Shown: in pieces, positions 8,269 to 16,631 of the stretch
How positions within the stretch are numbered: the first letter of the stretch is position 1
How the letters are laid out: every line of letters starts with the position of its first letter
Assembly (NCBI RefSeq): GCF_039526385.1
Contig: NZ_BAAAIX010000013.1
Span: forward strand, 1 to 64,000
Length of the DNA: 64,000 nt
Reading direction: 5' to 3'
From: Luteococcus peritonei
GTDB taxonomy: Bacteria; Actinomycetota; Actinomycetes; Propionibacteriales; Propionibacteriaceae
Translations under genes and position numbers: made by a program
Notes under the pieces: model-generated
Databases searched by the model: none
Seen by the model: the letters and a program-made list of their open reading frames with translations, nothing else
Told to the model about the DNA's origin: nothing

Positions 8269-9348
8269 TCAGCCGTGGAGGGTCCGTCCCGGTCGCTGCG
8301 GGCGGGCGTCACCGCCGCGTCGGGCCAGCTCGGCCTCGGCGGCCTCGCGGCCACCGGACTCCAGCGCGGCCATCCGGGTGGTGGCCTGCCAGTGGAGCCT
8401 GCCGTCGCGACGGGCGGTCACCTGCAGCTCGCCGAGCTGGGCCTCGAGGGCACCGGGTGCCAGGCGGCCCTGCTCCACCAGCGGCACCGGCAGCACGAAG
8501 GCCTCGGCCAGCGGGCAGTACGCGTCCACCTCCAGCTGCCAGCGACGGCTGCGGCCGCGCAGCCGCCAGTGTCCGTCGGCCACCTGCGCCGTCACCGGGC
8601 TGGTGCCGGGATTGCCCAGCCGCACCTGTTCGCCGTCGGGGGTGCGCAGCACCAGGGCTGTCACCTCGGTGGTGAGCCGCGCATCACGCCCCGGCCGACC
8701 CAGGTGGATGGTGCCGCCGGCGAAGGCCAGGCAGGCGCTCGGCTCGTCGAAGCCCTGCGCCTGGCCCCACCACCAGTGCACCGGGAAACCGCCCCGGCCC
8801 CAGTTCTTCTCCGCATAGAGCTGCGAGCCCTCGAACCGCCAGTCGACGCCGGGAGCGGTGAAGCTGCCGTCCACCCGGCCGCCCAGTAGCCACGGGTGCC
8901 AGTACTGGTTCAGCCGCGGCACCAGCTGGAAGAGGCTGGAGCCGCCCAGCCGTCCCTGCCAGTCCACCTGGTCGGACAGGTCCACCCGCAGCCGGGCCTC
9001 GCCGATCCGCACGTCGAGGTGGTGACGGCTGGCGCGGAAGTGGCCCTGTTCGCCGAAGAGGTCCAGGTCCATCCCGGGGCCGGCGTGCACCCGGTCGAGC
9101 CGGGCCGTGGCCAGGGCCGTCGCCGGGTCGGCACCCATCCCGACGATCCCCCACGGCGCACCCCGCTGTGGCGTGCACAGGCCGGCCAGGGCGAAGACCA
9201 CGCGTCCGGTGCCGGGGTCGGTGATCCGCCAGAACCAGCCGTCCATGCTCACCCCGCGGGCACCCACCAGGTCCCCGCCGGGCAGCTCGGCGCCGCTGGC
9301 GCGGTAGCGGCGTCGCAGGTGGTCGCCCAGGGTGCTCCAGGTGTTCAC
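8269..9348 (-). CDS. Tocopherol-cyclase-like (lipocalin-type) protein
   Basis: A 359-aa protein. The segment YAEKNWGRGGFPVHWWWGQ near residue 195 is the hallmark motif of the tocopherol cyclase family (plant VTE1 and cyanobacterial homologues), and the rest is beta-rich, as expected for that double-lipocalin fold. VTE1 closes the chromanol ring of tocopherol; in an actinobacterium a different prenyl-quinone or lipid substrate is more likely. GTG 9348 sits 6 nt after a TAGGCT box (9355-9360, minus strand) with no ribosome site, suggesting leaderless expression. It ends convergently 10 bp after the antiporter gene. Confidence 0.75.
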   Translation of the reverse strand: MNTWSTLGDHLRRRYRASGAELPGGDLVGARGVSMDGWFWRITDPGTGRVVFALAGLCTPQRGAPWGIVGMGADPATALATARLDRVHAGPGMDLDLFGEQGHFRASRHHLDVRIGEARLRVDLSDQVDWQGRLGGSSLFQLVPRLNQYWHPWLLGGRVDGSFTAPGVDWRFEGSQLYAEKNWGRGGFPVHWWWGQAQGFDEPSACLAFAGGTIHLGRPGRDARLTTEVTALVLRTPDGEQVRLGNPGTSPVTAQVADGHWRLRGRSRRWQLEVDAYCPLAEAFVLPVPLVEQGRLAPGALEAQLGELQVTARRDGRLHWQATTRMAALESGGREAAEAELARRGGDARPQRPGRTLHG

Positions 9349-9354
9349 CTGGCC

Positions 9355-9360
9355 AGCCTA
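9355..9360 (-). promoter_or_regulatory. -10 box TAGGCT, leaderless start at 9348
   Basis: TAGGCT ends 6 nt before the GTG start on the minus strand. In actinobacteria this spacing places the transcription start on the start codon. Confidence 0.55.
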
Positions 9361-9413
9361 GGGTTGGCGCCAGCGCCACGGCACCCCCCGTCGCGGCGGG
9401 ACAGGAATGGACG

Positions 9414-10133
9414 ATGACGAGCATCTGGGCCCACCGGGGCGCCAGCAACCAGGCGCCGGAGAACACGCTGGCCGCGATCACACGTGCCGTCGAGCTGGGG
9501 GCCGACGGCGTGGAGATCGACGTGCAGCGCAGCGCCGACGGGCAACTGGTGGTGATCCACGACGAGACGGTGGACCGAACCACCAACGGCAGCGGGCGCG
9601 TGGTGCAGCTGGAATGGCCGGAGCTCAGCAGGCTGGATGCCAGCGGCGGGGACGAGCGCTTCACGGGGGAGCGGTTGCCCCTGCTGGAACAGGTGCTGGA
9701 GCTGCTGGCCCCCTCCGGCCTGGTGCTCAACGTCGAGCTGAAGGACTCCGTGGAGCGCTACCCGGGCCTGGACCTGCAGGTCGACGCCGCGGTGCGGGCC
9801 GCGGGCATGACCGGCAGGGTCTGGCTCAGCTCCTTCAACCACGTGGCCCTGGCCGCCACCCGCGACGCCGCGCTGGGACACCCCATCGGTCTGCTCCACG
9901 AGACCACGCTGTGGCGTCCGGAGCGCTATGCCGCCGACTTCGGCGCCCAGGCCCTCCATCCCCACCACCGCACGCTGCACGAGCCGGGGCTGGTGGACCG
10001 GATCCACGAGGCCGGGCTGCGGGTGCACCCGTGGACCGTCGACGCGCCCGAGGACCTGCGCGCGATGTTCTCGCTGGGCGTCGACGCGGTGATCACGAAC
10101 CACGTGGAGCGGGCGCTGGAGCTGCGGGGCTGA
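9414..10133 (+). CDS. Glycerophosphodiester phosphodiesterase
   Basis: A 239-aa GDPD-family TIM barrel hydrolysing glycerophosphodiesters to sn-glycerol-3-phosphate and an alcohol. The signature AHRGASNQAPENT opens the protein, followed by GADGVEIDVQRS (metal ligands), VVIHDETVDRTT, LNVELK and a terminal AVITNHV. No signal peptide is visible, so the enzyme should be cytosolic. It is one of two GDPD-type genes in the window; the second is the fused enzyme at 57261. Confidence 0.93.
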   Translation: MTSIWAHRGASNQAPENTLAAITRAVELGADGVEIDVQRSADGQLVVIHDETVDRTTNGSGRVVQLEWPELSRLDASGGDERFTGERLPLLEQVLELLAPSGLVLNVELKDSVERYPGLDLQVDAAVRAAGMTGRVWLSSFNHVALAATRDAALGHPIGLLHETTLWRPERYAADFGAQALHPHHRTLHEPGLVDRIHEAGLRVHPWTVDAPEDLRAMFSLGVDAVITNHVERALELRG

Positions 10134-10158
10134 GCCGCAGCGGGCAGGGGCGGGTGGA

Positions 10159-10164
10159 TAGGTT
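10159..10164 (+). promoter_or_regulatory. -10 box TAGGTT, leaderless start of menB
   Basis: TAGGTT lies 6 nt before the menB ATG at 10171, and there is no Shine-Dalgarno sequence between them. Confidence 0.55.
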
Positions 10165-10170
10165 GTCCCC

Positions 10171-11097
10171 ATGGTCGACAACCCCTTCAAGCCCGAGCTG
10201 TGGGACGAGGTCCCCGGCTTCGGCTTCACCGACATCACCTACCATCGCGCCAAGCAGGTGCCCGCCGTCCGCGTGGCCATCAACCGGCCCGAGGTGCGCA
10301 ATGCCTTCCGGCCGCACACCGTCGACGAGCTGTACACCGCGCTGGAGCATGCCCGCACCAGCGCGGATGTCGGCTGCGTGCTCCTCACCGGCAACGGCCC
10401 CAGCGCCAAGGACGGCGGCTGGGCCTTCTGCTCCGGCGGCGACCAGCGGATCCGCGGCAAGGCCGGTTACATGGCCGAGTCCGACGCCGGTGCCGCGGCC
10501 AACGACGGGTCCGCGAAGCCGTCGCCGATCGACCAGGCCAAGCTGGGCCGGCTGCACATCCTCGAGGTGCAGCGCCTGATCCGTTTCATGCCCAAGCCCG
10601 TGATCGCCCTGGTCAACGGCTGGGCGGCCGGCGGTGGTCACTCGCTGCACGTGGTCTGCGACATGACCCTGGCCAGCGCCGAGCACGCGAAGTTCAAGCA
10701 GACCGATGCCGACGTCGGCTCCTTCGACGCGGGCTTCGGCTCGGCCTACCTGGCCCGCCAGGTGGGGCAGAAGGTGGCCCGCGAGATCTTCTTCCTGGGC
10801 CAGACCTACGATGCCCAGCGCGCCTACGAGATGGGCACCGTCAACAAGGTGGTGCCGCACGCGCAGCTGGAGGACGAGGGCCTGGAGTGGGCCCGGCTGA
10901 TCTGCGGCAAGTCGCCCACCGCCCAGCGCATGCTGAAGTACGCCTTCAATGCCATCGACGACGGGCTGATCGGCCAGCAGGTCTTCGCCGGCGAGACCAC
11001 TCGCCTGGCCTACATGACCGACGAGGCCGTCGAGGGCCGCGACTCCTTCCTGCAGAAGCGCGATCCCGACTGGTCCGACTTCCCCTACTACTACTGA
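10171..11097 (+). CDS. menB: 1,4-dihydroxy-2-naphthoyl-CoA synthase
   Basis: A crotonase-fold enzyme of menaquinone biosynthesis that cyclises O-succinylbenzoyl-CoA to 1,4-dihydroxy-2-naphthoyl-CoA in the cytosol. The 308-aa length and the MenB-specific segments (YHRAKQVPAVRVAINRPEVRNAFRP, WAFCSGGDQRIRG, QTDADVGSFDAGFGSAYLARQVG, YYY C-terminus) separate it from general enoyl-CoA hydratases. No other men genes are adjacent. Its product supplies the quinone used by Ndh (13046). It is probably transcribed leaderless from TAGGTT. Confidence 0.96.
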   Translation: MVDNPFKPELWDEVPGFGFTDITYHRAKQVPAVRVAINRPEVRNAFRPHTVDELYTALEHARTSADVGCVLLTGNGPSAKDGGWAFCSGGDQRIRGKAGYMAESDAGAAANDGSAKPSPIDQAKLGRLHILEVQRLIRFMPKPVIALVNGWAAGGGHSLHVVCDMTLASAEHAKFKQTDADVGSFDAGFGSAYLARQVGQKVAREIFFLGQTYDAQRAYEMGTVNKVVPHAQLEDEGLEWARLICGKSPTAQRMLKYAFNAIDDGLIGQQVFAGETTRLAYMTDEAVEGRDSFLQKRDPDWSDFPYYY

Positions 11098-11141
11098 GCC
11101 GACCTTCCGCTGCGGCCCGACGAGGGCGGGTGGCGCAACAA

Positions 11142-11183
11142 TGTCACGGTTTGGTGGGGGTACTCGCCCACCAAACCGTGACA
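11142..11183. terminator. Perfect 17-bp palindromic hairpin between convergent genes
   Basis: Bases 11142-11158 pair perfectly with 11167-11183 around an 8-nt loop. The element lies between menB and the convergent acetyltransferase gene, so a bidirectional terminator is the simplest reading. The stem contains an A/T-rich core (GGTTTGG) and there is no U-tract, so it could also be a dispersed palindromic repeat. Confidence 0.6.
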
Positions 11184-11202
11184 CTGTTCGCGGCGGGGGT
11201 CC

Positions 11203-11853
11203 TCACAGCCCCAGGAAGCGCAGCAGCGCTCCCTCGCCGCTGACCTCGACCGGATGGGGCGGGCGCACGAGGTCCTCGGGGTGGAGCACCACCCGGTGCT
11301 CCACGCGGGCCACGTCGCCGTCGGGGTGGAGGCTGCGACGGCTGCCATTGGGTCGGTAGCCCACCGCCCGGCTGACCCCCTGCGAGCGCCGGTTGCCCTC
11401 GAAGTAGCCCGAGGTCATCTCCACCGCGCCCAGCACGTCGAAGCCGAAGGCGCAGACCGCCTGGCGCATCAGCCGCCCGATGCCCCGCCCCTGGTGCTCT
11501 CGGGCCAACCAGGAGCCGGTCTCGATGGAGCGCACCACGGCGAAGTCCTTGGCGCTCATGTCCTGCACGCCCACCAGCCTCCCCTCGTGGCGCACCGCCA
11601 GCACCAGGTGCCAGGCCTCGGCGCGGCTGGAGGCGAAGCAGTCGTAGTAGAACTGCAGGGTGTTGCGGGCCAGGCGTTCGCCCTCCAGCTCGGCCCACCG
11701 GTTCAGGAAGGGCAGCTCGGCCGGCTCGTAGATGCCCGAGCGGATCAGCTCGACGATGGCGGGCACGTCCGCCTCGCGCACGTGGCGCAGCTCCAGCGGC
11801 CCGCAGCCGAGGTGCAGCCCGAAGGGCGGGTAGATCTGTTCCAGCGTCTCCAT
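11203..11853 (-). CDS. GNAT-family N-acetyltransferase
   Basis: A 216-aa acetyl-CoA-dependent acyltransferase of the RimJ/RimL-like type. The pyrophosphate-binding loop reads REHQGRGIGRLMRQA, preceded by the expected beta-strand with VQDMSAKDF. The substrate (ribosomal protein N-terminus, amino acid or antibiotic) cannot be told. I start at ATG 11853 (METLEQIYPPFG); an upstream GTG at 11889 would add 12 residues, and neither has a strong ribosome site. Convergent with menB. Confidence 0.82.
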   Translation of the reverse strand: METLEQIYPPFGLHLGCGPLELRHVREADVPAIVELIRSGIYEPAELPFLNRWAELEGERLARNTLQFYYDCFASSRAEAWHLVLAVRHEGRLVGVQDMSAKDFAVVRSIETGSWLAREHQGRGIGRLMRQAVCAFGFDVLGAVEMTSGYFEGNRRSQGVSRAVGYRPNGSRRSLHPDGDVARVEHRVVLHPEDLVRPPHPVEVSGEGALLRFLGL

Positions 11854-11945
11854 CGGCCCATCCCATCGTCCCGGAAGCGTTGGTGCCACTGCTTTTCCAC
11901 GGACAAACCACCCTGTGGGGCGATGTCTGACGCGTCGAGGCTGCC

Positions 11946-11951
11946 TAGGGT
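11946..11951 (+). promoter_or_regulatory. -10 box TAGGGT, leaderless start at 11958
   Basis: TAGGGT lies 6 nt upstream of ATG 11958, with no ribosome-binding sequence. Confidence 0.55.
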
Positions 11952-11957
11952 GGCGCC

Positions 11958-12395
11958 ATGACGCAGAACATCCAGCCCGAGCAGCCCGCCGTGGACCCGC
12001 AGCAGGCCGTCCAGGCCCTCGACGCGGACCAGGGCGTCGCGCCCGGCACCGACGCGGTCGGACGACCCTCCACCGGTGTCCCCGCCCCGGTCCAGCAGAA
12101 CCCGCAGCAGGCCGACCCGGCGCAGCCGGCCGGCACCGGCCAGCAGGCCGCCGCTTCCCAGGGGCGGGCCCAGGGTGAGGTGATCGGCCAGGGCGCTCCC
12201 GGCGAGAATTCCAGCCAGATCAAGGATCCCGAGCAGTGGGCCACCGGCGACGAGCCGATGACCGACTCCCAGCGCTCCTACCTGGACAGCCTGGCCAAGC
12301 AGGCCGGCGAGACGCTGCCGGGCAACCTCACCAAGGCCCAGGCCTCGGAGCAGATCGACCGGCTGCAGCAGGCCACCGGACGCGCCCAGAACTGA
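11958..12395 (+). CDS. DUF3072 domain protein
   Basis: A 145-aa protein. The first 90 residues are a disordered Gln/Pro/Ala-rich region. The last 55 carry the DUF3072 signature: KDPEQWATGDEPMTDSQRSYLDSLAKQAGE followed by LTKAQASEQIDRLQ. The domain is common in actinobacteria and resembles a small helical tip found on some nucleic-acid-associated proteins; its function is unknown. The long N-terminal extension is more than most members have. No operon partner. Confidence 0.8.
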   Translation: MTQNIQPEQPAVDPQQAVQALDADQGVAPGTDAVGRPSTGVPAPVQQNPQQADPAQPAGTGQQAAASQGRAQGEVIGQGAPGENSSQIKDPEQWATGDEPMTDSQRSYLDSLAKQAGETLPGNLTKAQASEQIDRLQQATGRAQN

Positions 12396-12439
12396 GTCCG
12401 GGCCACGGCGCCGCCGCTGGTGCCGGGCACCCCGCGGGC

Positions 12440-12925
12440 TCAGCCGATGATGCCGGGCACCCGTCGGCCGTCCTCCAGATAGGTGCAGCTGCGCGTCTCC
12501 AGCCCCACCTTCATCCGGCGGGCGATGGCGGGGCGCAGCATCTCCATCGCCTCCGGCACGGTGACGAAGCGGTACTCGCTGATCTCGCCGCGCTTGATGC
12601 GGATGGTGGCGGCATCCTCGGCTGCCACCGTGCCGCAGTGGAAGAGCAGGCGCATGCCCATCTGGCGCCCGTCGCTGTGCGGACGGGTGTCCACCACCAC
12701 CATCCGGCCGCGGCTCACCGGCAGCCCGGTCTCCTCCCGCACCTCGCGACGGCAGCACTGCCACGGGCTCTCACCGGCCCGCATCGAGCCGCCCGGGATG
12801 CTCCAGCCGGACTTGTAGCTGGGCTTGACCACCAGCAGCTTGCCCTGCCCGTCCAGCAGGATGGCGCCGCAGGAGACGGGGACCAGAGGAGAGGGGTGCC
12901 GGCTGCTGCCGTTCGGGGTGGCCAC
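12440..12925 (-). CDS. NUDIX hydrolase
   Basis: A 161-aa pyrophosphohydrolase. The Nudix box is complete: GGSMRAGESPWQCCRREVREETGL, providing the Glu residues that bind metal. Members hydrolyse nucleoside-diphosphate-linked compounds; the substrate is not identifiable here. The open frame runs on far upstream, antisense to ndh, but similarity begins near PLVPVSCGAILLD. GTG 12925 is therefore the likely start, with CATGCT 6 nt before it; GTG 12943 is an alternative. Confidence 0.85.
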   Translation of the reverse strand: MATPNGSSRHPSPLVPVSCGAILLDGQGKLLVVKPSYKSGWSIPGGSMRAGESPWQCCRREVREETGLPVSRGRMVVVDTRPHSDGRQMGMRLLFHCGTVAAEDAATIRIKRGEISEYRFVTVPEAMEMLRPAIARRMKVGLETRSCTYLEDGRRVPGIIG

Positions 12926-13045
12926 GGGCCCAGCATGCCGCACCTGAGAGCCAGCCCAAAAGCCGGTTCGGACACCGTTGTGGAGCGGTGCCGCCGGAGA
13001 GTTAGCATCAACCCTGGGCCGCCCACTGGCCCCAGAAGGAGAATC

Positions 13046-14452
13046 ATGAACCAGCCTCGTCCTCGCGTCGTCATCGTCGGATCCGGCTTCGGCGGGCTGT
13101 TCGCGGCCAAGGCCCTGGCCGACGCCGATGTCGACATCGTGATGGTCGCCAAGACCACCCACCACCTCTTCCAGCCACTGCTCTACCAGGTGGCCACCGG
13201 CATCCTCTCGCCCGGCGAGATCGCGCCCGCCACCCGCGAGATCCTGGCCGACCAGAAGAACGTCCGGGTCCTGATGAGCGAGGTCACCGCCGTGGACCTG
13301 CCCACCCGCAAGCTGCGGGCCGAGGCGCTGGGCAATGTCACCTACATCAAGTACGACTACCTGATCGTCGCCGCCGGCGCCGGCCAGAGCTACTTCGGCA
13401 ACGACCAGTTCGCCGTCTTCGCGCCGGGGATGAAGAGCATCGACGACGCGCTGGAGCTGCGCGCCCGCATCTTCGGCTCGCTCGAGGTCGCCGAGCTCAC
13501 CGAGGACGCCGAGGAGCGCAAGCGCCTGCTCACCTATGTCGTCGTGGGCGCCGGCCCCACCGGCGTCGAGATGGCCGGCCAGATCCGTGAGCTGACCAGC
13601 AAGACCGTCGCCAAGGACTACCGCAACATCGACCCGCGCGAGGCCCGCGTGCTGCTGCTCGACGGCGCCGACCGCGTGCTGCCTCCCTTCGGGGAGCGAC
13701 TCAGTGCCAAGGCCAAGGCACAGCTGGAGAAGATCGGCGTCGAGGTGAAGCTCGGCGGCATGGTCACCGACGTGGACGCGAACGGTCTGGAGCTCAAGTA
13801 CAAGGACGGAAGCACCGAGCGCATCGAGGCCGGCTGCAAGGTCTGGGCCGCCGGCGTGCAGGCCAGCCCGCTGGGCCGGATGATCGCCGACCAGAGCGAG
13901 GCGCAGGTGGACCGCGCCGGGCGCCTCGAGGTGGAGCCCGACTGCTCCGTCCCCGGCCACCCCGAGGTCTTCGTGGTGGGCGACATGATGAGCCTCGACA
14001 AGCTGCCGGGCGTCGCCCAGGTGGCCATCCAGTCCGGCCAGTACGTGGCCCGCAAGATCGCCGGCGAGGTCTCCGGCAAGCCCGTCACCACCCCCTTCAA
14101 GTACTTCGACAAGGGTTCGATGGCGGTGATCAGCAAGTTCGGCGCCGTGGTGAAGATGGGCAAGCTGGAGCTGACCGGCTTCGTGGCCTGGGTGGCCTGG
14201 CTGGTGCTGCACCTGCTCTACATCGTCGGCTTCAAGGCCCAGGTCAGCACCCTGCTGCACTGGATCATCGCCTTCCTGACCGACTCCCGGGCGGAGCGCA
14301 CCACCACGCGCCAGCAGATGGTGGGTCGCCTCGCGATCCAGCAGCTGGGCGACAACTTCAAGCCCACCATCACCGCCTCCCTGGACCCCACCCAGGTGGA
14401 CCAGCGGGTGGGGGAGAAGAACCGGCGAGAGGTGCGCCCTCAGGAGCTCTGA
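13046..14452 (+). CDS. ndh: Type II NADH:quinone oxidoreductase
   Basis: A 468-aa single-subunit, non-proton-pumping NADH dehydrogenase that passes electrons from NADH through FAD to menaquinone at the inner membrane face. An N-terminal FAD site (VVIVGSGFGGL), a central NADH-binding Rossmann motif (VVVGAGPTGVEMAG), the AAGAG and VVGDMMSLDKLPGVAQVAIQSG segments, and a C-terminal hydrophobic stretch for membrane attachment are all present. ATG 13046 has AGAAGGAG 4 nt upstream. It ends in a strong terminator. Confidence 0.95.
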   Translation: MNQPRPRVVIVGSGFGGLFAAKALADADVDIVMVAKTTHHLFQPLLYQVATGILSPGEIAPATREILADQKNVRVLMSEVTAVDLPTRKLRAEALGNVTYIKYDYLIVAAGAGQSYFGNDQFAVFAPGMKSIDDALELRARIFGSLEVAELTEDAEERKRLLTYVVVGAGPTGVEMAGQIRELTSKTVAKDYRNIDPREARVLLLDGADRVLPPFGERLSAKAKAQLEKIGVEVKLGGMVTDVDANGLELKYKDGSTERIEAGCKVWAAGVQASPLGRMIADQSEAQVDRAGRLEVEPDCSVPGHPEVFVVGDMMSLDKLPGVAQVAIQSGQYVARKIAGEVSGKPVTTPFKYFDKGSMAVISKFGAVVKMGKLELTGFVAWVAWLVLHLLYIVGFKAQVSTLLHWIIAFLTDSRAERTTTRQQMVGRLAIQQLGDNFKPTITASLDPTQVDQRVGEKNRREVRPQEL

Positions 14453-14466
14453 GCACCCCGGACGCG

Positions 14467-14504
14467 AACAGCCCCGGACCCCGTGCAGGGGGTCCGGGGC
14501 TGTT
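14467..14504. terminator. Bidirectional terminator between ndh and upp
   Basis: A perfect 16-bp stem (14467-14482 with 14489-14504) and 6-nt loop lie between two convergent genes. AA at one end and TT at the other give short A/U flanks in both directions. Confidence 0.85.
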
Positions 14505-14549
14505 GCCGTCTCGGGCGTCACCGCCGCCTCAGCGGGGCGGTGCCGTGCG

Positions 14550-15191
14550 TCAGTCGGCCAGGCCGTAGAGCCGGTCGCCGGCGTCGCCCAGGCCGGGCAC
14601 GATGTAGCCGTGCTCGTTGAGCTTCTCGTCGACCGCGGCCACCACCAGGGTGCAGGGCACGTCGAGGTCCTCGACCAGCTTGCGGAAGTTCTCGATGCCC
14701 TCCGGGGCGGCGAGGATGCAGATGCAGGTGATGTGGTCCGCGCCGCGGTCCACGAGGAACTTCACGCAGCCGCCCAGCGAACCGCCGGTGGCCAGCATCG
14801 GGTCGAGCACGTAGCACTGGCGGGCGGACAGGTCCTGCGGCAGGCGCTCGGCGTAGGTGACCGGCTGCAGCGTCTCCTCGTTGCGCACCATGCCCACGAA
14901 GCCCACCTCGGCGGTCGGCATCATGTGCATCATGCCCTCGAGCATGCCCAGGCCGGCGCGCAGGATGGGCACCACCAGCGGCTGGGGCTTGCTCAGTGCC
15001 AGGCCCTTGGCCTCGGCCACGGGGGTCTGCACCGTGACCTCGTCCACGCGCACCTCCCGGGTGGCCTCGTAGCTGAGCAGGGTGACCAGTTCCTCCACCA
15101 GGGCACGGAAGGTGGGGGAGTCAGTCTTCTTGTCCCGCAGGAGGGTGAGCTTGTGGGTCACCAGGGGATGGTCGAGTACGCGCAGTTCCAC
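14550..15191 (-). CDS. upp: Uracil phosphoribosyltransferase
   Basis: Salvages uracil with PRPP to UMP. The product is 213 aa, close to the normal 208. The PRPP loop YVLDPMLATGGSLGGCV and the uracil-binding C-terminal segment YIVPGLGDAGDRLYG are intact. The start is taken as GTG 15191 because family similarity begins immediately (ELRVLDHPLVTHKLTLLRD); the frame extends upstream without similarity. No good ribosome site precedes it; CACAGT lies 7 nt upstream. Confidence 0.95.
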   Translation of the reverse strand: MELRVLDHPLVTHKLTLLRDKKTDSPTFRALVEELVTLLSYEATREVRVDEVTVQTPVAEAKGLALSKPQPLVVPILRAGLGMLEGMMHMMPTAEVGFVGMVRNEETLQPVTYAERLPQDLSARQCYVLDPMLATGGSLGGCVKFLVDRGADHITCICILAAPEGIENFRKLVEDLDVPCTLVVAAVDEKLNEHGYIVPGLGDAGDRLYGLAD

Positions 15192-15345
15192 GTCCCCAAC
15201 TGTGGCACACCCGCGGTGGTGGGGGCAGCCAGGGGTGCCTCGGCGGGCTGGATGACCCGGCCGTTCCAGTGCTGCTCGAGGTGGTCTTGGATAGGCTGGA
15301 CGGGTCTGCGAGGATGACACTGCAGCCAACGGCCAAGGAGGAATC

Positions 15346-16068
15346 GTGTGCCCGATCGACGATGAGGTGGACCCCTTCGAGGCTGGCGACACGACGCCGT
15401 CTCCCTACCTCGACGAGGACGTCGACGACTTCGAGATCGACGAGGTCGACGACGAGGACGACGAGTCCGACGACCTCGATGACGACGAGGACTCCGATGA
15501 TGATGACGAGGACCTCGACGACTCCGACGACGACGATGATGACGACGAGGACGATGACGACGACGAGGATGATGACGACCTCGACGACGCGCTCCCGAAC
15601 GAGATCGACATGGTGGTGGCCATCTACCGGGAGGACGGCGAGCCGGTGGCCGTGCCGATGGCGCTGGACCTGGCGAATGACCTGGACGAGCTGATCGACC
15701 AGCTGCGCCGCATCCCCGGTGATGCCGGGGCCACCGGCCTGGTCTCCATCGCGGGCGAGTTCTTCGTGGTCGTGCGGGTGCGCGGGCGCAATGTGCAGGT
15801 GCTGCTCAACGACTCGGTGGCCGCCAACGACTGGCCGATCGCCCGTGACGTGGCGGACTTCCTCAACGAGGACATCCCCGATCCCGACGACGACTCCGAG
15901 CTGATCGGTGACACCGGGATCCTTTCCGACCAGGGCGTCAGCGCCTTCGACATGGAGAACATCGCCGAGGACCTGGACGAGGAATCCGACGAGCTGCTGC
16001 GCCGGCTGGCGCGACGGATGAAGTTCGGGCCCCAGCTCGACAAGGCCGTCGCCGCCCAGAAGCACTGA
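15346..16068 (+). CDS. TadA-associated acidic protein with an Asp/Glu tract
   Basis: A 240-aa protein in two parts. Residues about 20-85 are almost only Asp, Glu, Ser and Leu, encoded by imperfect GAC/GAT/GAG repeats (about 15420-15590). The remainder is the conserved actinobacterial domain known as tRNA adenosine deaminase-associated protein (MVVAIYREDGEPVAVPMALDLANDLDELIDQLRR onward). The GTG start follows AAGGAGG by 4 nt. It is separated by 2 nt from tadA, so the two are surely co-translated. Its role is not established; a modulator or RNA-mimic of TadA is one idea. The acidic tract is unusually long. Confidence 0.88.
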   Translation: MCPIDDEVDPFEAGDTTPSPYLDEDVDDFEIDEVDDEDDESDDLDDDEDSDDDDEDLDDSDDDDDDDEDDDDDEDDDDLDDALPNEIDMVVAIYREDGEPVAVPMALDLANDLDELIDQLRRIPGDAGATGLVSIAGEFFVVVRVRGRNVQVLLNDSVAANDWPIARDVADFLNEDIPDPDDDSELIGDTGILSDQGVSAFDMENIAEDLDEESDELLRRLARRMKFGPQLDKAVAAQKH

Positions 16069-16070
16069 GG

Positions 16071-16541
16071 GTGGCCAGCCGCTGGGACCGGGCCATGGGC
16101 CTGGCCCTGGAGCAGGCTGCCGCGGCGGCAGCCCATGACGACGTGCCGATCGGCGCCGTGGTGCTCGGCCCGGACGGCGAACTGCTCGCCCGGGCCGGCA
16201 ACGAGCGCGAGCTGCACGGCGACCCCACCGCCCATGCCGAGGTGCTGGCGCTGCGTCGTGCCGCCGAGCAGGTGGGCGAGTGGCGGCTGGAGGGCTGCAC
16301 CCTGGTGGTCACCCTGGAGCCCTGCACCATGTGCGCGGGGGCTGCCGTGCTCTCCCGGGTGGAGCGGATCGTCTTCGGCGCCTATGACGAGAAGGCCGGC
16401 GCGGTGGCTTCGCTCTTCGACGTGGTGCGCGATCCCCGGCTGAACCACCGCCCCCTGGTGAGCGGCGGGATCATGGCCGAGCCCTGTGCCGCGGTGCTGC
16501 GCGACTTCTTCGGCCGCCGGCCGGGCGCCTCCCCGGCCTGA
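16071..16541 (+). CDS. tadA: tRNA-specific adenosine deaminase
   Basis: A 156-aa zinc enzyme that deaminates A34 to inosine in tRNA-Arg(ACG), allowing one tRNA to read CGU, CGC and CGA. Cytidine-deaminase-fold motifs are complete: PTAHAEVLALR (His ligand and catalytic Glu) and LEPCTMCAGA (two Cys ligands). GTG 16071 starts 2 nt after the acidic partner gene. The substrate tRNA-Arg(ACG) is itself encoded at 2349. Confidence 0.95.
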   Translation: MASRWDRAMGLALEQAAAAAAHDDVPIGAVVLGPDGELLARAGNERELHGDPTAHAEVLALRRAAEQVGEWRLEGCTLVVTLEPCTMCAGAAVLSRVERIVFGAYDEKAGAVASLFDVVRDPRLNHRPLVSGGIMAEPCAAVLRDFFGRRPGASPA

Positions 16542-16631
16542 TCGCGGTCGGGTCTGCGGGCAGCAGCGGCATCGGGGACCGGACGACGCTCGATTGGCGT
16601 CCGCCCCGCCCACAGGTCTACGCTTGTCCAC

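Noticed and set aside
12926..14521. N-terminal 530 codons of the frame containing the Nudix hydrolase
   Set aside because: This part is antisense to ndh; only the last 161 codons (12440-12925) carry Nudix similarity.
15420..15590. GAC/GAT/GAG repeat as a microsatellite or CRISPR-like array
   Set aside because: It has no spacer structure, and it is the coding sequence for the acidic tract of the TadA-associated protein.
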